This document shows, in pieces, positions 1 through 7,644 of a DNA stretch of 26,423 nt. Below the pieces are notes generated by a model. That model made no database searches. It saw only the letters and a list, made by a program, of their open reading frames with translations, and was not told the DNA's origin. Source of the stretch: CAG-791 sp963657295 (lineage in GTDB: Bacteria; Bacillota; Clostridia; Lachnospirales; Lachnospiraceae); NCBI GenBank assembly GCA_963657295.1, contig CAVKMX010000015.1, positions 1-26,423 of the forward strand. Reading direction: 5' to 3'. Position numbers and translations under genes: made by a program. The number at the start of each line of letters is the position of its first letter. Positions within the stretch are counted from its first letter, which is position 1.

Positions 1-149
1 CCTCGCAAGGCCCCCGGACTGGACATTCTCCGCCACCCTGTCGCCTGGCGGGCGAGTGAACTGTAACGGCGCATCGTTTGCAGAATAACCGGCCTGATAA
101 CGCAGAACTTTTTCTGAGGGTGCGTGTCAAAAGACGCAGGCGCAGCAGT
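1..149. other. Left-edge non-coding stretch, unassigned
   Basis: This stretch lies downstream of dprA on the minus strand. In many Firmicutes topA follows dprA, but no topA start is visible here. Only a short hairpin (TCGCC at 41-45 with GGCGA at 51-55) was seen. Two minus-strand frames stay open to the edge without a credible start or recognisable protein. The contig may have ended here because of a repeat, but that is a guess. Confidence 0.3.
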
Positions 150-1394
150 CTACCGCTTCACATACTGACCCGCGCAGATTTCATACAGGGTGCCGCAGAG
201 AAGGAGCCTTGTCGCTTCTCTTTGCAGCTCTGCATAGGTGACGTGCCTTGCCGCAAGGCGGCTGACCTCGTCCTGAATGTCACCAAGACCGTGCGGGGCG
301 GCGCGGTCCAGGCAGGCCCTCAGTGCCTCCGGCACGGACAGCGGTGCCGCATTTCTCCCGCCCTCCGCCTCTTCCGGATTGTCCCCTCTCTGCCCGTTCC
401 CCTGTCTTGCCGCGGCATCCGCCCCCGCTGACCGTCCGCCGTTCTGTACGCCCAGGGCCTCCAGGATCAGTTCCGGCGAAAGGGCAATTCCCGCCCCCTG
501 CCGGATGAGACGGTTGCACCCGCTGCTGCAGCGATCCTCAATCCGTCCCGGCACGGCCCACACGTCCTTCCCCTGCTCCAGTGCCCGGTCCACTGTGATC
601 AATGTCCCGGACCGGTCCTTTGCCTCCACCACCAGAATCAGATCCGAGAGCCCGCTGATGAGCCGATTGCGCGGAGGGAAAAAGCGATTCTCCGGCTGCA
701 CGCCGGGCCGGTATTCCGAAATCAGTCCGCCTCTTTCGCCCAGGGCCTCATACAGATCCCGGTTCTCCTCCGGATAGCAGATGTCCACGCCGCCTCCCAG
801 AACGGCAAAGGACGCGTTCCCCTCCTCCAGGGCGCTTCTTCCGGCGATTCCGTCAATTCCGCGCGCCATGCCGGAAATGATCTGGATGCCTGCCGCAGCA
901 AGCCTGCCGGCAAAAAACCTGGCAGCCCTTCTTCCGTAGGCCGATGCCATTCTGGCGCCCACAATGCCGACGGACGGCTTCTCCTCCTCCGGAAGCCGCC
1001 CCCTCACATAAATCCCGAAGGGCGGATCCTCGATCTGCCGCAGCCGCCTCGGATAATCCGTCTCCCCCGCCCAGACATAACGGATTCTCCTGCGCTCCAG
1101 CTCCTGCACGACCCGGTCCAGGTATGCCTCATGCGCACAGGCCCTTCTCGCCTTCGCCAGAAGCGCCGCCGCCCGTTCCGCCATCCCCGCGGAGTACTGC
1201 TCCCGTCCCTCCTGATAGCGTTTCCGGTTTTCCGTCTGGAAGGCCCCGATCACGAATTCGTGCCCTTCCTTCTCCTCCATGCGGTACAGCAGCTCTGCAA
1301 AAGCCGGGCAGTTTTCCTTCGCTGCCCAGAGTGTATACAGGGTTTCCTTTCCCAGCTGCGGGATTCCCGCGAGCCACACATCAAATTTCGTCAT
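150..1394 (-). CDS. dprA: DNA processing protein DprA
   Basis: DprA binds incoming single-stranded DNA and loads RecA onto it during natural transformation; it acts in the cytoplasm. The 414-residue product has the DprA Rossmann-like core, including the SGMARGIDG motif, VLGGGVDICYPEEN, the FPPRNRLISGLSD stretch and GTLITVDRALEQGKDVWAVPG. A variable Gly/Ala/Arg-rich linker follows, then a C-terminal winged-helix-like segment (HVTYAELQREATRLLLCGTLYE). The reading frame stays open upstream to 1475, but I place the start at the ATG at 1394 because MTKFDVWLAGIPQLG is the expected N terminus. That ATG lies inside the last codons of comM (14-bp overlap), so the two genes are translationally coupled. 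Identity is secure; only the start is slightly uncertain. Confidence 0.95.
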   Translation of the reverse strand: MTKFDVWLAGIPQLGKETLYTLWAAKENCPAFAELLYRMEEKEGHEFVIGAFQTENRKRYQEGREQYSAGMAERAAALLAKARRACAHEAYLDRVVQELERRRIRYVWAGETDYPRRLRQIEDPPFGIYVRGRLPEEEKPSVGIVGARMASAYGRRAARFFAGRLAAAGIQIISGMARGIDGIAGRSALEEGNASFAVLGGGVDICYPEENRDLYEALGERGGLISEYRPGVQPENRFFPPRNRLISGLSDLILVVEAKDRSGTLITVDRALEQGKDVWAVPGRIEDRCSSGCNRLIRQGAGIALSPELILEALGVQNGGRSAGADAAARQGNGQRGDNPEEAEGGRNAAPLSVPEALRACLDRAAPHGLGDIQDEVSRLAARHVTYAELQREATRLLLCGTLYEICAGQYVKR

Positions 1395-2967
1395 ACTCTT
1401 CCATTCTGCCGGATGGATTCCCTCTTTCTCCGGCGCGTCCGTGTTCCCTGCAGCGGTAGCCTGCCGCCTCTGCAAGATGATCCTCGGCGATATCCGGCGC
1501 TCCGTCCAGATCCGCGATGGTCCGCGCGACCTTCAGGATCCGGTAAAATGCTCTCGCCGACAGATCCATCCGGCAGAAGATTTCCTTTACGAATTTCTTC
1601 TCCCTGCTGCCAAGCCTGCAATAGCGATCGGTCATCGGTGCGCTCATCTCTGCATTGAAGGTGATTTTCTCCTGACGGAACCGTTCCTTCTGCCGTTCTC
1701 TGGCCCGCATGACACGCCTGCGGACACAGCTGCTGTCCTCCTCCTGCCTTTTGTGCAGAAGCGCATCAACCGGCACCCGCGGTGCATCCGCCATGATATC
1801 GATCCGGTCCAGGATCGGGCCGGGAATGCGGCTCTGATAATGCAGGATGTCCGCCTGTGTGCAGCAGCAGCGGCTGTCCGGATAATAGCCGCAGGGACAG
1901 GGATTGGCCGCGCCGATCAGCATGAACCGGGCGGGGAAATCATAGCTCCCGGTGCTGCGCGAAATGACAATGTGCTGATCCTCCAGCGGCTGCCGGAGCA
2001 GGTTGAGGCAGTCCTTCTGGAATTCCGGCAGTTCATCCAGGAAGAGTACGCCGCGATGAGCAAGAGAAATGATGCCTGGTGTAGGATGCAGACCTCCTCC
2101 CACCAGAGCCTGCCGGGTAATGGAATGATGCGGAGCCAGAAAGGGACGCGTCCGGATAAAGGGATCCTCGGGCGAAAGCCTTCCGGCAATGCTGTAGATG
2201 GAGGAAACCTCCAGCTGTTCCTCCAGAGAGAGCGGCGGCAGAATTCCGGGAAGGCACTTCGCCATCACAGACTTCCCGGAGCCCGGCGGTCCCACCATGA
2301 GAACATTGTGAAAGCCTGCTGCCGCAATCTCCAGCGCGCGTTTGACGCCCTCCTGTCCGCAGATATCCCGGAAATCCATTTCCGGACTCTGCGTCGCTTC
2401 GGCTTCCTCCTTCGGGAACGGCGGCTCCGGCGAAAATTCCTTCTCCCGTTCCGGGTGCGGCAGCCGAAGGAAACGAATGGCATCCTCCAAGCTCCCGATA
2501 CCGATGGCACGGATCCGGTGCCACGCAGACGCCTCTCTTGCATTCTCCCTCGGCAGCAGAACCGTGTGAAAGCCTTCCTCTGCCGCCCTTCGAACCATTG
2601 GAAGGACCCCCCGGATCGGCGTGACCTCGCCGTCCAGCGACAGTCCTCCCAGCACCAGGATCCCCTCCGCCGCATCTGTCCTCAGGTATTGCATGGCTTC
2701 CAGCAGCGCAATCGCAATCGGAAGATCCGCCGTCAGATCCTTTTTGGGAATATCGGCCGGTGTGAAATTAACCGTAATGCGTTTTGGCGGCAGACGGATG
2801 CCCGCATTCTTCAATGCCACGCGAACGCGCTCCTGTGCCTCCCTCACCTGGGCAGAAACAAAGCCGACCATCGAAAACATCGGCAGCCCGTCGGAAATGT
2901 CTGTTTCGATGCGCAGCATATAGCTTTCCACGCCCCGGATTGCTCCGGTCACAACGCAGCTGAACAT
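1381..2967 (-). CDS. comM: YifB/ComM-family AAA+ ATPase (Mg-chelatase-like)
   Basis: This family is a hexameric AAA+ helicase that helps branch migration during integration of transformed DNA. The 528-residue length is normal. The N-terminal Lon/ChlI-like domain is visible in GLPMFSMVGFVSAQVREAQE and FTPADIPKKDLTADLPIAIALL. The ATPase core has Walker A VGPPGSGKS near residue 225, Walker B GVLFLDELPEF, and the family-typical cysteine-rich ANPCPCGYYPDSRCCCT insertion, followed by the Mg_chelatase C-terminal domain. The start is supported by an AGGAGGAG ribosome site about 8 nt upstream. The gene overlaps dprA, forming a compact competence/recombination pair. In Firmicutes a role in transformation is inferred from the proteobacterial homologue, not shown here. 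Confidence 0.95.
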   Translation of the reverse strand: MFSCVVTGAIRGVESYMLRIETDISDGLPMFSMVGFVSAQVREAQERVRVALKNAGIRLPPKRITVNFTPADIPKKDLTADLPIAIALLEAMQYLRTDAAEGILVLGGLSLDGEVTPIRGVLPMVRRAAEEGFHTVLLPRENAREASAWHRIRAIGIGSLEDAIRFLRLPHPEREKEFSPEPPFPKEEAEATQSPEMDFRDICGQEGVKRALEIAAAGFHNVLMVGPPGSGKSVMAKCLPGILPPLSLEEQLEVSSIYSIAGRLSPEDPFIRTRPFLAPHHSITRQALVGGGLHPTPGIISLAHRGVLFLDELPEFQKDCLNLLRQPLEDQHIVISRSTGSYDFPARFMLIGAANPCPCGYYPDSRCCCTQADILHYQSRIPGPILDRIDIMADAPRVPVDALLHKRQEEDSSCVRRRVMRARERQKERFRQEKITFNAEMSAPMTDRYCRLGSREKKFVKEIFCRMDLSARAFYRILKVARTIADLDGAPDIAEDHLAEAAGYRCREHGRAGERGNPSGRMEEYDEI

Positions 2968-3032
2968 AGCGGCTTTCTCCTCCTGTCCGTTTGGAATTAC
3001 CGGCCGTCTTTAAAGATGTGGTTTTGCGGTAT

Positions 3033-3092
3033 CTGAACTGAAAGTACCTGAACTGAAAGTACCTGAACTGAAAGTGCCTGAACTGAGACAGC
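3033..3092. repeat. Tandem array 1, 15-bp period, 3 full copies plus a diverged copy
   Basis: Units of CTGAACTGAAAGTAC occupy 3033-3047 and 3048-3062. A one-base variant ends in GTGC at 3063-3077. A partial unit at 3078-3092 keeps the first nine bases. The array ends 7 bp before the N gap and lies beyond the hydrogenase terminator. Because 15 is a multiple of 3 it reads as a repeated pentapeptide in every open frame, but no gene is supported. Confidence 0.9.
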
Positions 3093-3099
3093 ATTGAAG

Positions 3100-3109
3100 N
3101 NNNNNNNNN
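3100..3109. other. Assembly gap (10 N)
   Basis: Ten Ns are flanked on both sides by the identical 9-mer GCATTGAAG. The true length is unknown. The duplicated flank beside a tandem array suggests that the assembler broke in repetitive DNA. Confidence 0.9.
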
Positions 3110-3125
3110 GCATTGAAGATAGAAA

Positions 3126-3153
3126 AAATCCGGCAGCAGACGCTGCCGGATTT
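3126..3153 (-). terminator. Intrinsic terminator of the hydrogenase gene
   Basis: A perfect 12-bp stem (AAATCCGGCAGC at 3126-3137 with GCTGCCGGATTT at 3142-3153) and a 4-nt loop lie 65 bp beyond the hydrogenase stop. On the minus strand the stem runs straight into a T tract. This is a textbook rho-independent terminator. Confidence 0.9.
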
Positions 3154-3217
3154 CATTGTAAGCCGGATGATCCCGGGACGACAAATAGAAAACGGTCACC
3201 CCTTTTTGTTCATTCTG

Positions 3218-4696
3218 TCAGGCATCCATATGGCCGTCACGATGCATGCTGAACTTGTCCATCGGATACTTCTCGATGTTTTCCAGCACCTTCCGTCCAT
3301 CCGCCTTGGAAAGAAGCGTGGTCCTTGCCTTCTTGATTTCCACCTCTGTCTTGTGGCGCGAGGGTCCGCCGACACAGCCGCCGGGACATACCATGCCCTC
3401 CACGAAGTCCTCCGGAAGCCTTCCGGCCTTGAGAAGCGTCAATGCGGTGCGGCAATCCTGTCCGCCTGCGACCTGCTTGAGCTTGATGCCGGAGACATCC
3501 TCGCCCCGCTCCTTCATCACTTCGATGACGGCTGCCGCCACACCGCCGCTGGTGGCGAAGCGCTTGCCGTAGAGCGAGGACTCCTGATAATCCTCCTCCA
3601 CCGGCTCTGCCTTCACGTCTCTGGAACGCAGCAGCGCACGCAGCTCTCCGTATGTCATGACGTAATCGGCATTTCCGGGAACGCTCTTATCCTCTGCCTC
3701 ACTCTTTTTTGCAATGCAGGGCCCGATGAACACGGTAATGCAGCCGGGATGCTCTGCCTTCAGGAGCCGGGAAATCGCGCACATCGGCGACACGGTGGTG
3801 GACATGTTCTCCTTAAACTGCTCCGGGAAGTGCTTCTTCATCATGTTGATGAAGGCCGGGCAGCAGGACGTCGTCATCTTCTTGCCTTCCTTGATGGCCT
3901 CGCTCCACTCCGCCGCCTCATAGGCTGCGGTCATATCGCCGCCGAGACCGACCTCAACCATATCCGTAAAGCCGATCTTCTTGAGCGTGGCACGGATCGC
4001 CGCCATGGAGATGTCCTCGCCGAACTGTCCCTCGGTAGCCGGCGCACACATCGCATAAACCTCATCGCCGTTCACAATGTGCTCAATGACCTTGGCCAGG
4101 TAGGTTTTCGAACCGATGGCGCCGAACGGACAGCTGTGGATGCAATGGCCGCAATTGATGCACTTATCCTCATCAATCTCACAGAAGCCGTTCTCATCAA
4201 AGGCAATGGCTCCCACGGGACAGGCCTTCTTGCAGGGGCGCACCAGATGCACGATGGCCCCGTAGGGACAGGCCTGGGCGCACATGCCGCATTCACGGCA
4301 TTTGTTGCGGTCAATGTGGGAACGGAACTCGCCGATGGTGATGGCTCCGAATTTGCAGGAATTCTCGCAGGCCTTTCCGAGACACAGACGGCAATTGTCC
4401 GTGACCGAATAAGAAGAAAGCGGACACTCATCGCAGGCGGGCTTGATCACCTGCACAATATTGTGGGAATCCGGATTGCACATGGTGTTCTGCGCACAGG
4501 AAAGGCGGATTCTCTGCCGCGTGATCTCCCTTTCCTTGTAGATGCAGCATCGGTAGGTCGGCTTGGGTCCCGGGATCAGCTCGTAGACCAGTGCCTCCTT
4601 GTGCTCATCGTCCAGCTTTCCCTCCCAAGCAAGACGGGCGACCTCCTCCATAACCTTATGCTTGTAGCTGATCAGTGCCTTGTCGCTTGTAACCAT
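3218..4696 (-). CDS. Monomeric [FeFe] hydrogenase, group B-like
   Basis: Predicted to interconvert protons and H2 with ferredoxin-type electrons in the cytoplasm. In the 492-residue product the N-terminal half is crowded with cysteines, including two 4Fe-4S ferredoxin motifs (CRECGMCAQACP and CINCGHCIHSCP) and further upstream Cys pairs. The H-cluster domain has all three signatures: L1 TSCCPAF (near residue 275), L2 GPCIAKKSE (near 325) and L3 EGMVCPGGCVGG (near 433). The cysteine for proton transfer in L1 is kept. L2 has Gly before Pro-Cys and L1 ends in Phe, features I associate with group B rather than group A. I chose the ATG at 4696 because AAAGGAAAAG precedes it; an in-frame ATG at 4729 has no ribosome site. 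It starts 48 bp after the ABC ATPase gene with no terminator between, so co-transcription is likely. Maturases HydE/F/G are not in the window. Confidence 0.9.
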   Translation of the reverse strand: MVTSDKALISYKHKVMEEVARLAWEGKLDDEHKEALVYELIPGPKPTYRCCIYKEREITRQRIRLSCAQNTMCNPDSHNIVQVIKPACDECPLSSYSVTDNCRLCLGKACENSCKFGAITIGEFRSHIDRNKCRECGMCAQACPYGAIVHLVRPCKKACPVGAIAFDENGFCEIDEDKCINCGHCIHSCPFGAIGSKTYLAKVIEHIVNGDEVYAMCAPATEGQFGEDISMAAIRATLKKIGFTDMVEVGLGGDMTAAYEAAEWSEAIKEGKKMTTSCCPAFINMMKKHFPEQFKENMSTTVSPMCAISRLLKAEHPGCITVFIGPCIAKKSEAEDKSVPGNADYVMTYGELRALLRSRDVKAEPVEEDYQESSLYGKRFATSGGVAAAVIEVMKERGEDVSGIKLKQVAGGQDCRTALTLLKAGRLPEDFVEGMVCPGGCVGGPSRHKTEVEIKKARTTLLSKADGRKVLENIEKYPMDKFSMHRDGHMDA

Positions 4697-4744
4697 ACTC
4701 TTTTCCTTTCTCTCATTATGCTGTGACATCGGGACAAAGGCTTT

Positions 4745-5341
4745 TCACCGCGTCCCGGCTGCTCCGACCGGAATGTTCTTGCAGAAGCCCAGCCCGTCCA
4801 GGGAATGCGCCGTCAATACCAGCGGCGTTGCCCCTTGTATGCTGCGGATGTAGTCAATGCACCGCCTCCGATTCTCTTCATCCAGACCGGCAAACGGCTC
4901 GTCCATCACGATCACGTCCGATGGAATGATACAGGCGCGAACAATGCAGACACGTCTGCGCATCCCCCCGGAGAGCTCGTACACCGGCTTGTCCAGCTGG
5001 TCCGCAGGTAGGAGCTTCTCCAGTTCCTCCCGTGCAATCCGCTCCGAGAGCCTGCGGTTCACCATCGCCACGTTCTCAACCGCCGAGAATCCCTCACACA
5101 GCCGATCCTCCTGGAACACCACGCCCGCATTGACTCTGGAATACTTATAATCTCCCAGAAGGCGCACCCGCCCCGCATCCGGCTTCTCCAGGCCAAGGAG
5201 GATCCGCAGGAACGTTGTCTTGCCGACTCCGGATTCCCCGGTAAGGACATACGAAGAATCCGAGGATACATCCAGGCTGAAATCCTGCAGAACCGGTTTG
5301 CCGCTGTAGCTCTTATAAATATGCTCGGCCTCTATGGTCAT
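4745..5341 (-). CDS. ABC transporter ATP-binding protein, SsuB/TauB/ThiZ type
   Basis: This is the ATPase subunit that should power the adjacent permease. All nucleotide-binding elements are present: Walker A GESGVGKT (35-42), Q-loop Gln77 in VVFQEDRL, signature LSGGM (123-127), Walker B VIVMDE (143-148) and H-loop His179 in LTAHSLD. At 198 residues it is shorter than SsuB/TauB (about 250) and ends soon after the H-loop, so the usual C-terminal extension is missing; short forms of this kind exist and the core is intact. Its ATG overlaps the permease stop codon (ATGA), which couples translation. The substrate cannot be read from the ATPase. Confidence 0.92.
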   Translation of the reverse strand: MTIEAEHIYKSYSGKPVLQDFSLDVSSDSSYVLTGESGVGKTTFLRILLGLEKPDAGRVRLLGDYKYSRVNAGVVFQEDRLCEGFSAVENVAMVNRRLSERIAREELEKLLPADQLDKPVYELSGGMRRRVCIVRACIIPSDVIVMDEPFAGLDEENRRRCIDYIRSIQGATPLVLTAHSLDGLGFCKNIPVGAAGTR

Positions 5342-6177
5342 TCTGCCGTCTCACCTCCCGCGCCGTTTCCGTTCCGAGTCCCCTTTGCGCGTCCCGCCGA
5401 GGCCTCGTCGGCCTCCGCCCGGCTGTCCGTCTCTTCGGTGCCCGGCCGTACGGTTCTGTTCTCCAATAAGGAAAACGCCAGAAGGAAGAGCCGTTCAAAT
5501 GCCCAGCTCACCAGCAGGATCACCATCGTCCACGCCAGAACACCGGCTGTATCCAGGGTGATTTTATCCACATACAGCTGGTTGCCTATGCTCAGCTTAT
5601 ACTGTCCGATCAGCTCTGCCGCAATGCCGCTCTTCCAGCTCATGCCGAGCGCCAGTGCAAAGCCGCTTTTCAGAAAGGGATAAATGCCGGGAAGGACAAC
5701 ATATCGGAATCTTGCAGCCTGCGGAATGTGGAACACCTCTGCCATTTCGGCAAGCTTCGGATCCAGACTCTCCATCCCCTGCAGCGTATTCAGGTACAGA
5801 ATCGGAAGAACAACAATGAAGCTGATGAAAAAGGACAGGGCCCCTGCGCCGAACCAGATCAGGGCCAGAATGATAAAGCTGGCAACCGGAACCGATTTCA
5901 GCACCGTCACGAGCGGAGCCAGGATCTCCCTCAGGAGCTTCCTTTCTCCGGCCAGCAGAGCCAGCACGATGCCCGCCGCTGATCCGGCAAGAAATCCTCC
6001 CACGATCCGCAGAAAGGAGAAGGCCAGACTCTGCACGAATTCTTCCGTCCCTGCCAATGCACACAGGGCCTGCAGCGTCTCGGCCGGCCCCGCCATCAGA
6101 ATCGGATTATGAATCACCGCCGCCGCCAGCTGCCAGAGCGCCAGCCAGGCCAGAACAATGCAAATTCGTCTCTTCAT
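5338..6177 (-). CDS. ABC transporter permease, SsuC/TauC/ThiX type
   Basis: This is the integral membrane subunit of an NMT1/sulfonate-type importer. The 279-residue product has about six hydrophobic segments and the cytoplasmic EAA-type loop that docks the ATPase (EMAEVFHIPQAARFRYVVLP). I chose the ATG at 6177, one base after the stop codon of the binding-protein gene (TGAGATG). A TTG at 6189 would add four residues but has no better ribosome site. The last 35 residues are hydrophilic and rich in Arg, Glu and Gly, a tail not usual in the family. The junctions with both neighbours show a single three-gene transporter operon. Confidence 0.92.
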   Translation of the reverse strand: MKRRICIVLAWLALWQLAAAVIHNPILMAGPAETLQALCALAGTEEFVQSLAFSFLRIVGGFLAGSAAGIVLALLAGERKLLREILAPLVTVLKSVPVASFIILALIWFGAGALSFFISFIVVLPILYLNTLQGMESLDPKLAEMAEVFHIPQAARFRYVVLPGIYPFLKSGFALALGMSWKSGIAAELIGQYKLSIGNQLYVDKITLDTAGVLAWTMVILLVSWAFERLFLLAFSLLENRTVRPGTEETDSRAEADEASAGRAKGTRNGNGAGGETAE

Positions 6178-6178
6178 C

Positions 6179-7285
6179 TCACTGTTCAACCAGATAGAAA
6201 TCGTCTGCAGGAAGCGCTCCGCCGACGGAGGACGGATCCGCCTCGTACAGAACCTCCAGGTATCCGGACAGTGCCTCCTTCATTTCCGTTCCGGTAATGC
6301 ACACGATATTGCAGTAAGGAAGGGCCTTCTGCGCAATCGGCGCCTTCTCGATAATCCCGTATTCCGCCACCAGGGCCGCCGTGCCCTCCGTGTCGGACAC
6401 CGCTTCCGCCGCCGACTCCGCATGCTCTGCCAGGAACACCGCCACCGCATCCGGATGCTCCTCCAGATAGGCGTTCCGCACAATCGTCGCCCCTGTGAGG
6501 AAACGGGACCCGTTGTCGGTCACCTCATCCCACGCATCCGTCAGGGAAAATGCCGTCCGCAGACTCTCATTCTGAGCCTCCGCCACAGTGACAAAGGGCT
6601 GCGGCAGAACGGCAATCTTCATGGGATCCTCCTGCAGGAGGGCCGCGATCTCGGTCGCCTCAGAGTGAAACTCCAGCGTGCAGTCCGTGATGCCGTTCGC
6701 CGCCAGAAGGTAATTCAAGGCATACTCCGGGGTCGCTCCCTGCCCGGTGGTCAGGACGGTTTTCCCCGCAAGGTCCGCGATGGAGGAAATGCTCTCATCC
6801 GCCGTTACGCCGTACAGAACCCCCAGGGTATTGATGTCGATCACCGACACGCCTCCCTCTGTCTTGTTATAAAGCGTTGCCGCCAGATTGGCGGGAACCA
6901 TGGCAATATCCAAGTCGCCGGAGGCTACGGAAGCGACGATTTCAGAGGGATCCGAAGCCATCGTAAAGGTGTAGGCTCCCTGCGAGGTCTCCTCCTCCGA
7001 TGCCTTCATCAGATTCACCAGTCCCATGGTGGTCGGTCCCTTCAGGGATCCTACCCGAATGACCGTGCCGTCATAATCCAGTGCCTCCGCTGTCTCCTCA
7101 GACGCCGTATCCTCGGTTGCCGTATCCTCGGACGCCTCTGCCGCAGCCTCCATTCCGGCATCCTCTTCCTCTCCGGCCGTCTCCGAGGCCGGCGCCGACG
7201 CCTGCGCGTCATCTCCGCCGCAGCCGGTCAGAATCCCCGCTGCCAGAATCGCCGCCATTGCAACTCCCGCTGCCCTGTGTTTCAT
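6179..7285 (-). CDS. ABC transporter substrate-binding lipoprotein, NMT1/SsuA-like
   Basis: This is the extracytoplasmic solute receptor of the importer. The 368-residue product starts with a lipoprotein signal and lipobox LTGC (Cys22), then an Ala/Glu/Thr-rich flexible linker to about residue 65. The binding domain shows the NMT1/SsuA pattern: VRVGSLKGPTTMGLVNLM, DPSEIVASVASGDLDIAMVPANLAA, and IADLAGKTVLTTGQGATPEYALNYLL. Family members carry sulfonates, nitrate, taurine or thiamine precursors; the ligand here cannot be assigned. The start at 7285 is chosen for AAAGGAG 6 nt upstream and the signal peptide; the frame stays open 90 codons further upstream, but that part looks like leader RNA. 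Confidence 0.93.
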   Translation of the reverse strand: MKHRAAGVAMAAILAAGILTGCGGDDAQASAPASETAGEEEDAGMEAAAEASEDTATEDTASEETAEALDYDGTVIRVGSLKGPTTMGLVNLMKASEEETSQGAYTFTMASDPSEIVASVASGDLDIAMVPANLAATLYNKTEGGVSVIDINTLGVLYGVTADESISSIADLAGKTVLTTGQGATPEYALNYLLAANGITDCTLEFHSEATEIAALLQEDPMKIAVLPQPFVTVAEAQNESLRTAFSLTDAWDEVTDNGSRFLTGATIVRNAYLEEHPDAVAVFLAEHAESAAEAVSDTEGTAALVAEYGIIEKAPIAQKALPYCNIVCITGTEMKEALSGYLEVLYEADPSSVGGALPADDFYLVEQ

Positions 7286-7553
7286 TTCTGCTCCTTTCGC
7301 TTTCTCCATCGCTGTGCCCGCGGCATCCCCTCCGGGTAAGGACGGTTCTCCACCCTCCTGCCGTCCCCCGGCCCCTCTCGTCATTTCCCTCAAGGTTCCG
7401 GATGGATGTTCCCGAAAGCTCCGCCTCGTTTGTGTCTGGCCCGTGCCCGACAGATGAAAGCTGATACCATGAAAACTCTCCGGTCTGCTCCTGCCGCCGC
7501 ACAATCGATCATTTCTCCCGTGCCGGCGGCATTTCCGCATTCCGGAATGTGAC
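7286..7553 (-). other. Long 5' leader of the ABC-hydrogenase operon
   Basis: About 268 nt separate the likely transcription start (near 7553) from the binding-protein ATG. The leader is GC-rich and can form hairpins, for example GGACGG (7340-7345) with CCGTCC (7361-7366). I looked for TPP, FMN, guanidine, glycine and THF riboswitch cores and did not find one. A structured regulatory leader is possible but unproven. Confidence 0.35.
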
Positions 7554-7560
7554 ACTGTTC

Positions 7561-7589
7561 ATTATAAAAATGGCCCTCTGCATCTGCAA
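7561..7589 (-). promoter_or_regulatory. Sigma-A promoter of the ABC-hydrogenase operon
   Basis: On the minus strand a perfect -10 TATAAT (7561-7566) lies 17 bp from TTGCAG (7584-7589), a partial -35. It is the only good promoter in the gap before the binding-protein gene. Confidence 0.55.
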
Positions 7590-7596
7590 GGAAAAG

Positions 7597-7613
7597 AGCA
7601 GTTAACAGCTGCT
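7597..7613 (-). terminator. Possible weak terminator of the DUF3298 gene
   Basis: A 5-bp stem (AGCAG/CTGCT) with a 7-nt loop is followed on the minus strand by CTTTTCC, 31 bp beyond the stop codon. The stem is short, so termination may be partial. The rest of 7567-7644 shows no gene. Confidence 0.3.
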
Positions 7614-7644
7614 AATTCTTGTTAGAAGTTTCACAATCTTTTTT

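Larger units (their letters stand above)
2968..3217. other. Intergenic region: hydrogenase terminator, tandem repeats, assembly gap
   Basis: Reading along the minus strand this region holds the hydrogenase stop, a terminator hairpin, a ten-N gap flanked on both sides by GCATTGAAG, a 15-bp tandem array, and then about 65 bp leading to comM. No clear sigma-A promoter for comM is visible in that last stretch, so its promoter may lie in or near the array or the gap. Confidence 0.6.

Noticed and set aside
1279..3036. A 585-codon plus-strand frame opposite comM and dprA
   Set aside because: Shadow of two well-recognised genes; composition is Arg/Pro/Ser-rich as expected for antisense translation.
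3113..4726. A 537-codon plus-strand frame opposite the hydrogenase
   Set aside because: The minus-strand frame carries unmistakable hydrogenase motifs; the plus frame has none.
7286..7553. TPP or guanidine riboswitch before the importer
   Set aside because: The conserved core strings of these classes are not present in the leader.
7286..7555. A 90-residue N-terminal extension of the binding protein
   Set aside because: The extension precedes a clear ribosome site and lipoprotein signal at 7285 and is Arg/Gly-rich, unlike a secreted protein.
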